Below are positions 1 to 7,648 of a DNA stretch of 12,062 nt, piece after piece. Under the pieces are notes generated by a model, which was not told the DNA's origin, ran no database searches, and worked only from the letters and a program-made list of their open reading frames with translations. Both the position numbers and the translations under genes were made by a program. Location of the stretch: assembly GCA_036939355.1 (NCBI GenBank), contig JALLAP010004134.1, forward strand, positions 1 through 12,062, read 5' to 3'. Numbering within the stretch: position 1 is the first letter of the stretch; every line of letters begins with the position of its first letter. The DNA is from Thalassiosira profunda. Its lineage: Eukaryota; Bacillariophyta; Thalassiosirophyceae; Thalassiosirales; Thalassiosiraceae.

Positions 1-1046
1 ACGTGCTTTCCGAGAGCTCGCTCTTCGTCTACTCCTACATGATCGTGCTCAAGACTTGCGGCACCACCACCCTCCTGCGCTGCGTGGCCACCCTCATCGA
101 ACTGGGGCGCAAGATCGGCCTCGAGGTGGACTGGCTGGGGTACAATCGGAAGAATTTTAGCTTTCCGGGAGATCAGGCGTTCCCCCACGGCTCGTTTCAT
201 CAGGAGATGGACTATCTGTACTCCCACCGGAGCCTGTGCGAGCGCCTGGATGGAAATGGGTACACCTTGGGGCCGGTCACCGGTGACCACTGGTTCGTCT
301 TTGTGGCCGATCATACGCGACGGTGGGCAGAGGACAACGATACCGATCGCGTGTTGAACATTATGATGTTTGACATTGATCAGGACGTGGCCCAAAAGTT
401 TTATTATGACCAGTATCCGGCCAGGATTGACGCCAATGAGTCGGAGGAGGAGGCCACGAAGAGGATCAGCGTGGAGCAGACCAAAGCGGCTGGCATCGAC
501 TCGCTCGTCCCTGGCGCGACCATCGATCCGCGGGCCTTCGAGCCCTGCGGGTACAGCATGAACTCAATTCTCTTCCACTCCTACTCCACCATGCACATCA
601 CGCCAGAGGAGGGAAGTTCCTACGCGAGCTTCGAAACGAACCAGAAAGTGAAAGACCACACGTCGCTCGTTAGCAACGTGGTTCGGGCCTTCCGTCCTCG
701 GAGGTTCGTTATGACTCTCATGGCCGACGAGGGAGGATTGGCGGAGATGGGCAAGAATCCCCTCTTTGGCAGCAGTGCGTGCGAGGCGAGGATTTCCGTG
801 CCCTTTGGCAATGGGAAGTCTCAGTCGACGAGGTCCCTCTCCGCCGCTTCGATTGCATCCAACGGACATGCATCGAACGGAGTGAGTCATAAGATGACCT
901 ACAAACGGAAGGACCTGGCTTCCATCTCGGTGGAGGACGATCAGACGTGCATGATGGGCAACTGGATTCTGGAGGGCAACGAAGAGCTAATCCCAGTTGA
1001 CCGGGAGTGGACTCCGCTCAGGCACAGGGCGTTTTCCTTCACTTGA
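1..1046 (+). CDS. S-adenosylmethionine decarboxylase proenzyme, 5'-truncated by window edge
   Basis: Makes decarboxylated AdoMet, the aminopropyl donor for spermidine and spermine; cytosolic pyruvoyl enzyme. The visible part reads from codon GTG at 3-5 (Val, not a start) as V-LSESS. In this family the proenzyme cleaves itself between Glu and the following Ser (here residues 4 and 5 of the visible part), and that Ser becomes the pyruvoyl group. Other family hallmarks seen: LKTCGTT (catalytic Cys), YNRKNF, PGATID (the Asp lines the putrescine-binding region in animal enzymes), PCGYSMN (processing Ser) and MHITPE (processing His). So the alpha chain is essentially complete and the beta chain lies outside the window. 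The C-terminus after about residue 265 is longer than in the human enzyme and Ser/Asn-rich (NGHASNGVSHK), then ends RHRAFSFT. No intron is needed in this part. The gene converges on the PqiA-like gene with under 100 bp between stops. Confidence 0.95.
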   Translation, partial: VLSESSLFVYSYMIVLKTCGTTTLLRCVATLIELGRKIGLEVDWLGYNRKNFSFPGDQAFPHGSFHQEMDYLYSHRSLCERLDGNGYTLGPVTGDHWFVFVADHTRRWAEDNDTDRVLNIMMFDIDQDVAQKFYYDQYPARIDANESEEEATKRISVEQTKAAGIDSLVPGATIDPRAFEPCGYSMNSILFHSYSTMHITPEEGSSYASFETNQKVKDHTSLVSNVVRAFRPRRFVMTLMADEGGLAEMGKNPLFGSSACEARISVPFGNGKSQSTRSLSAASIASNGHASNGVSHKMTYKRKDLASISVEDDQTCMMGNWILEGNEELIPVDREWTPLRHRAFSFT

Positions 1047-1143
1047 GTTCAACTCAGTTGGGTACAATTCTCTTGGAATCGACGACGTTATCGATGTGCG
1101 AGGTGTTTTAGATAGGGATAGAGTTAGGCCTTAGATTATGCGA

Positions 1144-3073
1144 TCACTCAGTTTCCCCATCGACATCCTCCTTTTCGTCAACAGGCGTCTCCTGTTCATG
1201 GGGTCGATTCTTCTTGAAGCAACCAGCGTAGCAACATGACTTCCAGTTGCAGTACGGCCCACCGCTGTCCGCCTCCTTACTGTGGGTGCCGAAGGGATCG
1301 TACCGCCTCATCACCGCATTCCACGCTAGGGCATTGAATCCGGTCATGCATGCCCACGAAACGACAAACAACGCAAAGGCGGGCAGAATGCCGAAGTACA
1401 TTACAAAGCAGGTGCTCGTTTCGTCAAGGCCAAACGTTGCCATAAGGCTGCTGACGAGAGTCGTTTCTTCGAGAGTCTCGCACTGCTCTGGGCTCACCGT
1501 GTCCTCCGTCAAGCGAGGAAGCTCGGCATACAACAGCAGAACACAGATAAAGAAGGGCTCCCACCCAATATAACTGCCGACATCATTGGAAATCTTTGTC
1601 ACGCGAACTTGCCACAGCGGTGGCATGGGCACAATTGATACCACCGCCAGCAGGGTTGCTCGTAGCATCGGGACGCCAAGCATAAAGGTGCCGTACAGGA
1701 CAGCGAAGGTCTTCCCGTAGCCAGAGCCGTCGTTCACAACTGTCACTGTGTCGATTAGGCTGTAATACGTTTGGGTGCCACTGGCCTGCATCAAGAGGAG
1801 CTCCAGTAGCAAGCCGGAAATGGACACCACGAACATTTCAACATAGACTGGAGAGAAGCAAAATAGGATGTTAGGGAAGTCCAGCGTCTGGGTGAAGTAT
1901 TGCAGTTCAATCCTCACACAAACTTACTGGCGAAGAACACGAGAGGAATTATTCCAAGTCCAGCGACAACGAAGACCAGTCTCTTGAAACCTCGTCTGTT
2001 GTTTCCTTCGACATCGAACAGCTGCGATGCCTTGCCCATTTCGACTTCAGCATTCTCCAAAGCATCACTGAGAGAGGAAGCATTGCGATACCTCTTCATC
2101 GAATCCTTCTCCTCGACGTGGCTTACAACGAGCGATGCAACGATGGACAAGATAACCGCAAAAGTGAAGCCGAGGAACGCCGGATGGATTGTTATGTACA
2201 TTCCGACAGATGCACTCCCGTCGACATCGAACCAGGAAGTGAAGTCGACGTCTTGCGCCCTGACTGCAGTCAACATCTTGGCAAAGACCGTCGAAAGTGC
2301 ATCGTTCGCCTTCGACTGCAGGAGTTCTCCCGGAATCAGATGGTTGTAGAGGGCGTTGTTGACGATGCACTCGCATTGAGAACACTTGTCACGGACGCGC
2401 ATGCATTTCATCATCAACCCCGCAGTGCTCCCAATATTCGACGGTTCATAGAACGGAGTGCCCTTGCAGGATGCTCCATCGTTGTGGAATCTTGAACATC
2501 CTTCCTCGAGGAGCAACTTGTACTTCGTTGTATCATCGTTTTCAAAGAGGCTTTCGGACAACTCCGATTCTTCTTCATACGCCAACGAACCCGCGTTGCT
2601 TAGCAGCGATTGTGTTTTGTTCGACAGTTCACCCGCCACAATCGAGCCGTTGATGAAAGGCACCACCTGTCCCATCAGCTGGCTGCCATGTCCCGCAAGC
2701 GTCCCCACATCAAGATCCGCCTCGACATTCAGCAGCAAGAAAAGCATGCACGTGGCGCAAACGTCTGCCAAGGAGAACTTGCCAAAGGTATCCAGCCACA
2801 CAAGATGTCGAGCTGCCCCCACAGAAACAGTCCGTGGGATAGGAGGATGAGGCAGGAGATAGAGATGCACTTCTTCCTTGATATTGTCGAGGACAGAGAC
2901 GCCGATGCATCACTGCCGGCCTTTGCGGCTGAGATAGCTGCATCGTCCGCTGCCATTTCGGGCTCCTCGCGATCCTTCTCTACGGATAGCACAGTGTCGG
3001 CCTTTGCAATGGAGATTACTGCATCGTCCACCGCCGTCCCGGGCTCTTCTTGGCCCTTCTCGGTGGATGACAT
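1144..3073 (-). CDS. PqiA-like multi-pass membrane protein (spliced; N-terminus uncertain)
   Basis: Exon bodies are 1144-1847 and 1928-about 2870, joined over an 80-bp intron. Function unknown. The pattern resembles paraquat-inducible protein A (PqiA): a WLDTFGKFSLADV segment leading into a membrane helix, later a VGMYITIHPAFLGFTFAVILSIVASLVVSHVEE helix, then a second set (FVVAGLGIIPLVFFA, GTFMLGVPMLRATLLAVVSIVPM, GSYIGWEPFFICVLLLYAELP). Bacterial PqiA acts with MCE proteins in envelope lipid transport; transfer of that role here is inference. Between the first helices lies a loop of about 150 residues with NGS and NKT sequons and six or more cysteines, probably lumenal. The C-tail has a CX4CCX3C cluster, then is acidic. 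Starting at ATG 2870 gives 548 aa; starting at ATG 3073 needs either a 101-bp intron (2813-2913, GTGATG...CAG, in frame, 582 aa) or a one-base correction in the G5 run at 2816-2820. Divergent from the CDC50 gene. Confidence 0.6.
1848..1927 (-). other. Spliceosomal intron, 80 bp, in the PqiA-like gene
   Basis: On the minus strand the donor is CCA|GTAAGTTTG and the acceptor is TTTTGCTTCTCTCCAG|TCTATG, preceded by a pyrimidine-rich tract. Removing 80 bases joins a phase-1 codon (A + TC = Ile) and fuses two open frames that otherwise end or begin within the intron. Without splicing the upstream frame stops four codons past the junction. The joined protein reads FFA-I-YVEMFVVS across one hydrophobic segment. 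Confidence 0.85.
2912..3073 (-). repeat. Tandem 81-bp duplication encoding two 27-residue acidic repeats
   Basis: Two adjacent diverged 81-bp units (3073-2993 and 2992-2912). Each encodes a 27-residue unit with the pattern S-x-EK-x-x-EEP-x-x-A-x-DDA-x-IS-x-AKA. Both stay open in the same frame, as expected for a translated segment. They lie in the probable N-terminal cytosolic tail of the PqiA-like protein. The second unit ends exactly where one alternative gene model places a splice donor. Confidence 0.75.
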
Positions 3074-3148
3074 AACATCTATTGGAAGTCGACACGCAAG
3101 GTATCTTGGTTCGGCCGAGGTATCCTCTTCGGTATCCCGTGGACGCAA

Positions 3149-3455
3149 CCACGTGACGGGCGGCCTCCCAACACACGCCCGCCAGGATTCCTGCTGCGTG
3201 CTGCTGTGTGTAACGACAGGGGGGTAATACGCCGCTGGCCTCGATGTCTTGATGCTTTGAGTGGAGAGTGGAGGCGCGGACCGATTCTTTCTCTTCGCTT
3301 CTCGCTTCTCACAACCAACCTATGTAGCGTAAAGTACGTATTTAATCCTAGGTAGGTAACACTGGGGCTTCTGTGCTCAAGACCTCTCAAGACACCACAA
3401 CACAACAGCGCTCCCTCCTGCACCCAGCCCGAAGGATAGCACCACCGCCCGAAGG
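3149..3455. promoter_or_regulatory. Shared 5' region of two divergent genes
   Basis: About 300 bp separate the outermost plausible start of the PqiA-like gene (minus) from the CDC50-family start (plus). No ORF here looks like a protein. The stretch must hold both promoters and 5' leaders. A short AT-rich patch (about 3330-3350) is the most likely melting region. I see no certain TATA box. A roughly 20-bp direct repeat overlaps the CDC50 start codon (see its own entry). Confidence 0.5.
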
Positions 3456-3465
3456 ATGAGCACCA
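3427..3465 (+). repeat. Direct repeat overlapping the CDC50-family start codon
   Basis: GCCCGAAGGAT followed by AGCACCA occurs at 3427-3444 and again at 3447-3465. The second copy has one extra G, which turns GGATAG into GGATGAG and so creates the ATG at 3456. A second in-frame ATG follows at 3465. Confidence 0.7.
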
Positions 3466-4830
3466 TGACGGACACCGCCGACAACGGCGACGGCGGGGGC
3501 GTCGAGGTCGTCGCCCCCTCGACCATGATCTCGCCGGATAGCAAGCACTCCTCCGGCGGCGACTCGTCGGTCCACGAGGTGCCGGCAGATGAAGGCGAGG
3601 AGCACGCGTTTAAGGGCCGGCCGAAGGACGTGGCCCTCTTCCAGCAGCGGATGAAGGCGTGGCAGCCGCTGCTGGATCCGAAGTGGGTCATCGCGGCGTA
3701 TTTGATGATTGGCATCATTTTTATCCCCACCGGTGAGTTGACGAATGGTGCATGTGTGTGTATTGCAAATCTCGTCATTGGCTCATCTGCGTGCACCACC
3801 CCCATCCCCAACAGGAGTGGTCATACGGAACAAATCCGACAACCTCATCGAACTCAAAACAATCTACGAATCCCATCTGAAGGATGGGCCCGCCGCGGAC
3901 GTGACCGGGTGCGAAATCGGGGACAACCCCAACCAAATGTTCCTAGCCGACCCGCAGCAAACGTGCCAGATCCAAATGACCGTCCCCTTAGGCAGGGACA
4001 TGGAGCCGCCCGTTTTGGTGCACTACGAAATCGACAACTTTTACCAGAATTACCGGCGGTACTTCTTCAGCCGCGACCAGTACCAGCTGTTCGGGAGCTT
4101 GAGCCAATCGAAGGTGTCGGCGGACGAGTGCGCCCCGCTCAACGAAATCAACGGCATCAAAATCAACCCCTGCGGATTGATTGCCAACACGCTCTTCAAC
4201 GACGTGATAAAATTGGACTCAATTGTGGGGCCGGACGGGGAGACGATCGAGAATGCGCCGTTGGTGGAGACCGATATTGCGTGGGCGTCGGATTTGGAGT
4301 GGAAGTACCGGCAGCCGGAGGGCTTTACTTCGGAGCAGTGCGCCAGTTGCGACGAATGCGATTGTACGGAGGAGGGATGGTCCTGCCGCGAGCCCTATGT
4401 GGACGAGGACGGAAACTGCTGGCGGTACTACTATCCGATGGACGACACCACGCAATACCTCTACGAAACGTATCCCATGGTGGTGAGCCCGTTGGACGGC
4501 GTGCTCAACGAGCACTTCGTGGTGTGGATGCGCACGGCCGCCCTCCCCCACTTCCGGAAGCTGTACGGCTACATCGAACAGCCCATCCCGGCGGGGTCCA
4601 CCCTCACCTTCAGCGTGCAGGCCAATTGGGCCGTGCAGAGGTTCGAGGGGGCGAAGGGATTGGTCGTGAGCGAGAGCTACATCTTTGGAGGGAAGAACCA
4701 TTGGCTCGGGACCCTATTCATCATTGTTGGGAGCATCGCCGGCGGATTGGGGCTGCTGTTCTTGGCAAAGGAGGTGATAAAGCCGAGGAAGATGGGAGAT
4801 AGAAATTATCTCAAGTTCAAGGAGGAATAA
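3456..4830 (+). CDS. CDC50/LEM3 family protein, beta subunit of a P4-ATPase lipid flippase
   Basis: Exons 3456-3732 and 3815-4830; 430 aa after splicing. CDC50 proteins pair with P4-ATPases, escort them out of the ER and are needed for flipping aminophospholipids to the cytosolic leaflet. Seen in order: a Ser/Asp-rich cytosolic tail (1-52); the family opener FKGRPKD...FQQRMKAWQPLLDPKWV (52-78); TM1 (about 78-93, IGIIFIPTG); a large lumenal domain with YEIDNFYQNYRRYFFSRD (about 162-180), the NPCGLIANTLFND signature (210-222), IAWASDLEWKYRQPEGF, and EHFVVWMRTAALPHFRKLY (325-343); GGKNHWLGTLFIIVGS leading into TM2 (about 388-410); and a short basic tail. Odd: a Cys-rich insert at about 268-294. 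ATG 3456 has A at -3; ATG 3465 is an in-frame alternative. It converges with the thioredoxin reductase gene. Confidence 0.95.
3733..3814 (+). other. Spliceosomal intron, 82 bp, in the CDC50-family gene
   Basis: Donor CCG|GTGAGTTG and acceptor CCCCAACAG|GAGTGG. Removal joins a phase-1 codon (G + GA = Gly) and gives IFIPTG-VVIRNKSDN, matching the end of TM1 and the start of the lumenal domain in CDC50 proteins. The unspliced frame runs into unrelated sequence after residue 93. Confidence 0.92.
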
Positions 4831-4903
4831 TCCATAATGGAAAGAGAACGGCCGGCGTTGTTCGGAGTGAATATCAGTCTAATCTTTATACATCCTCAGA
4901 GCC

Positions 4904-4992
4904 TGTACCCTTGTTTGTCATCAGAAACGGTTACTGCTTTCAACTCTCTTGTCAACAGACATTGTACCGTTCGTCATCCACAACCAGGCACA
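4904..4992 (-). promoter_or_regulatory. Candidate SECIS element in the 3' UTR of the selenoprotein thioredoxin reductase
   Basis: Read on the minus strand. Lower helix: 4992-4980 pairs with 4904-4918, with two bulges and one mismatch. The non-Watson-Crick core is ATGA (4977-4974) opposite TGAT (4923-4920). Helix II: 4972-4964 pairs with 4925-4934, nine pairs counting one G-U, with one bulged A. An unpaired AA (4963-4962) follows 10 nt after the ATGA. A small top hairpin is TGTC-TGTT-GACA (4961-4950). Order and spacing fit the eukaryotic SECIS pattern (UGA/GA quartet, about 10-12 nt, AA). The element starts about 260 nt past the stop, a usual distance. The roughly 15 unpaired bases on the 3' side of the apical part are untypical. 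Folding was done by eye. Confidence 0.72.
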
Positions 4993-5215
4993 GTTCCCTC
5001 TCTTTCCCACGCACACAAGCAAGCCATGAGAGGAAAGCAGAGACCGCCGTTTGGTTCGTAGATCAAGAAGTCAAGTCGTCGAGACAACACTGTGTGTCCG
5101 CGTCTTGACTCTGTCATTCACAAACCTCGGCATTTGGACCCGCCTCTCCACGCCACCCTTGCCAGTTCCGCCACTCTTCTGTCCAATGAAGCTCTATACA
5201 AGCCGCATCAAACCA

Positions 5216-5255
5216 AAGCCCTTCCAGGAGACGCTAACGTCTCCTCGAAGGGCTT
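5216..5255 (-). promoter_or_regulatory. Strong hairpin just downstream of the selenocysteine UGA
   Basis: On the minus strand, bases 5255-5247 pair with 5224-5216 (9 bp, perfect). After one G/G mismatch, 5245-5238 pair with 5233-5226 (8 bp), closed by a TTAG loop. The stem begins 4 nt after the UGA (5262-5260) and includes the last two bases of the final UAA stop. The position resembles the selenocysteine redefinition element known from SELENON mRNA, which also sits a few bases after its UGA. It could instead act in 3'-end formation. Confidence 0.7.
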
Positions 5256-7167
5256 AGCCTCAGCATCCCGCGGCGGCGGCGTCCGCGCCGCTCGCCTTGG
5301 TAATGCTCAGCGTCGTGAACTCCTCCGCCGTCGTGGGATGGATCCCCACCGTCTCAATAATGTCGTCGAACGTGCAACCCAACTTCATCGCCGTGCCGAA
5401 GCCCTGCATCACCTCGCCTGCATTGGGTCCCAAATAGTGCAACCCCAGCACCTTCGAGGTGTGCTTGTCGATGATCGCCTTGCAGAAGCCCTGGTGGTGC
5501 GCGCGGGTGGGGCTGATGGTCCACTCGAGCGGGACAAAGTACTTGTGGTACACCTCGACGTTCTCCTTCCCGAACTCGGCCAGGGCGTCGTCCTCGGAGT
5601 AGCCGACCGTGCCGTACTCGAGGGGTGTGAAGACGGTGGTGCAGACGTTGCGGTAGTCCATGGGCGTTGTCGATCCGCCAAATAGGCGCCGGGAGAGGGC
5701 TTTGCCGGCGTGGATGGCGACAGGCGTCAGCTCCGGGCAGCCGTCCATCACGTCGCCAATCACGTAGATGTTCGGCGTACTGGTCTGCTCGAATTTGGCC
5801 GCAATCTTGGCGTTTTTGGGGTTGGTTGTAATGCCCACGCTCGCAAGGTTGAGCTTCGACGTATCGCCGGTGCGTCCAATAGCGCCCAGCACGGTATCGT
5901 ACTCGTCGCTCTCCCCGTTGCTGAAGGTGACCTTGATCTTATCCCCAACCTTCTCCATTTTGGTCGGCACCACCTCCTCGCGGAACTGGACGCCCTCCGA
6001 CTTCATGTATTCTCCAATCAGATCGGCGCATTCTCTGTCAAAGCCGCGGAGGAGGATGGACCGCACGGCCACGGTGACGTCCTTCCCGATGCCCCGAAGG
6101 AAACCGGCGCACTCCAAACTGATGTACGACGCTCCCACGCAGAGGACCTTTCCTGGATCCTTGTCCAACGAGAAGATGTCGTCCGAGCTGATGGCCAACT
6201 CGCCGCCCTCGCACTGGATGGGCGTGGGCCGTCCGCCCACGGCAATCAAGCACCGCGAGAAGGTGACGGTCCCTTTGTTCCCCTTCTTGTCCACCGTCTC
6301 CATCGTGTGCGCGTCGACGAAGCTCCCCAGCTGGTTCAGATATGTCACCTCTTTCTCCCTCAAATCGACGCGGTACTTGAAGTTTAATCCCCGCACGTGA
6401 TTCTGCACGTTGGACTTGAGCGTCTCCCACGAGCTAGCCCCCACCTCGGCGTCCTGGGACATGCCCATCCACGCTTCCTCCATTTGGGGCGTCACGCCGA
6501 TGCCGTAGTGGGGGGCGTCGACCTTGCTGTTTTCCGTTAAAAGGGCGGCGTTGTGCATCAATTTCTTGGGGATGCACCCCACGTTGACGCACGTCCCGCC
6601 CAATCCCCACTTGCTGCCCGCGGGGGAGGGCTTGACGAAGTCCAAAACGGCCACCTTGGCCCCCAAAGCGGCCGCTTCTTTACTAGCGGCCAGGCCTCCG
6701 CTCCCGCCCCCCAGCACCAGCAGGTCGTACTCGTACGAATGATCCGCAGTGTGTCCGTCGGGGACCATCTTCGCCTCCGGGGCCTTGGCGCCGTTGGTGG
6801 GCGCGGGAGGCTGGGCGAACTTCCGGCACCAATTGAGGGCGTCGTCGCACCCGCCGATAAACTCGGTAACATCCTCCAATCCGCCGGACGCGCCGCCGAT
6901 CCAGCAGAACGGACTGCTCGCATGCCCGCTCGCCCGCAAGTTCCCCGCCTTGCCCTCCAGCTTGCTCACCCCCTCGCGAAAATTGGTGCCGTGGATGAGC
7001 CACTCTCTGTAGGCCTCCCGGCTCGGGAATTCGTGCTCGACGAGCTGGATGCGCTGGGGGAAGAGGAGGGAGAGGGACGCCACGACGGAGGCGGCGCGGC
7101 GGTAGAACCCGCAGGAGTGGTAGCCGGCCACGTGGACGATGGACTTGGCGGCCGCGCTCGTCGTCAT
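5254..7167 (-). CDS. Selenocysteine thioredoxin reductase (GCUG C-terminus) with N-terminal thioredoxin-like domain
   Basis: NADPH-dependent flavoenzyme that reduces thioredoxin; large, animal-type class. 637 aa if the UGA at 5262-5260 is read as Sec: the end reads Gly-Cys-TGA-Gly-TAA, the C-terminal redox tetrapeptide of selenoprotein TrxRs (Cys635, Sec636). A conventional reading stops at 5260 and loses that centre. Domains: residues 10-117, thioredoxin/glutaredoxin-like (IVHVAGYHSCGFYRRA, SSPFCWIGG, FIGGCDDALNW); 118-145, linker; 147 on, FAD motif YDLLVLGGGSGGLAA; CVNVGC redox pair (Cys193/Cys198); central NADPH region; and VGIHPTTAEEFTTLS with catalytic His610 and Glu615. The N-domain resembles that of thioredoxin-glutathione reductases or of MDH1B, but CGFY replaces CPYC, so it lacks a dithiol active site. 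ATG 7167 has A at -3. No intron is needed. SECIS and recoding hairpin candidates lie downstream. Confidence 0.95.
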
Positions 7168-7183
7168 TGTTCTTTGAGGAGGG

Positions 7184-7226
7184 GTGCACCGTGGTGCACG
7201 TGCACGATGTTAAAGTCGGGGTGCAC
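7184..7226. promoter_or_regulatory. Cluster of four GTGCAC palindromes upstream of the thioredoxin reductase
   Basis: GTGCAC occurs at 7184, 7194, 7200 and 7221. The middle two abut, making a perfect 12-bp palindrome (7194-7205) with a CACGTG E-box/G-box core. The cluster begins 17 bp upstream of the ATG. CACGTG is a standard bHLH/bZIP target, so a regulatory role is plausible but inferred. Confidence 0.5.
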
Positions 7227-7489
7227 TTGGATGTGACGGTGACTCTGTTGATTTTATGGGACGGGCGACAAGCGCTCTCTCTCCGTCGATCAAGGAGGGA
7301 ATGTGCGGTGTGATTGGCCGCTGCCCGGGCCGCTGTTGTTGGTGCTGGCGTGGCAGCCGTGCGCTACGACGACCGACTTTGCTCGAGCAAAATTACCCTT
7401 GGGCACTTGAGTGCTTTTCGTGCACAGTCCGCGACTCGATTTTTTGAACCGTGACTCGCCCGCCAAAGCACGGCCAAAGCAAGCGTTAG

Positions 7490-7513
7490 ATGGGCGAAGT
7501 AGCTTCCGCCCAT
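7490..7513. repeat. Short inverted repeat
   Basis: ATGGGCGAAG (7490-7499) pairs with CTTCCGCCCAT (7503-7513), 10 bp with one bulged C and a 3-nt loop. It lies 15 bp upstream of the candidate short ORF at 7529 and could be a dyad transcription-factor site. Confidence 0.4.
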
Positions 7514-7528
7514 TGACCCTCGCCGCCA

Positions 7529-7648
7529 ATGGCCGTCTCCAACTCCCCTATGCCGGGCGGTGTCAGGAAGGTGCTCGGCGTCGAGGGTCACGCCATTTTC
7601 CTCGCGCTAGGCGCCATTTTCCACTTTCTGGCGCAGGAGATGATGTAG
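7529..7648 (+). CDS. Candidate small ORF, 39 aa, hydrophobic C-half
   Basis: ATG in the context GCCGCCAATGG, stop TAG at 7646-7648. The product begins MAVSNSPMPGG and then reads VRKVLGVEGHAIFLALGAIFHFLAQEMM: a polar start, a basic turn and about 15 hydrophobic residues. It could be a tiny membrane-bound subunit or the first exon of a larger gene; the ATGAT|GTAGGG at its end would be a weak donor. I do not recognise a family. Chance occurrence is quite possible at this length. Confidence 0.25.
   Translation: MAVSNSPMPGGVRKVLGVEGHAIFLALGAIFHFLAQEMM

Noticed and set aside
4219..4701. 160-codon minus-strand frame inside the CDC50 gene
   Set aside because: Antisense shadow of strongly conserved CDC50 coding sequence.
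5060..5117. Alternative SECIS candidate (ATGA followed by AGTCAAG pairing with CTTGACT, then TGAT)
   Set aside because: The stem pairs well, but the distance from the ATGA to any unpaired AA is wrong and pairs next to the core are mismatched; the 4904-4992 structure fits better.
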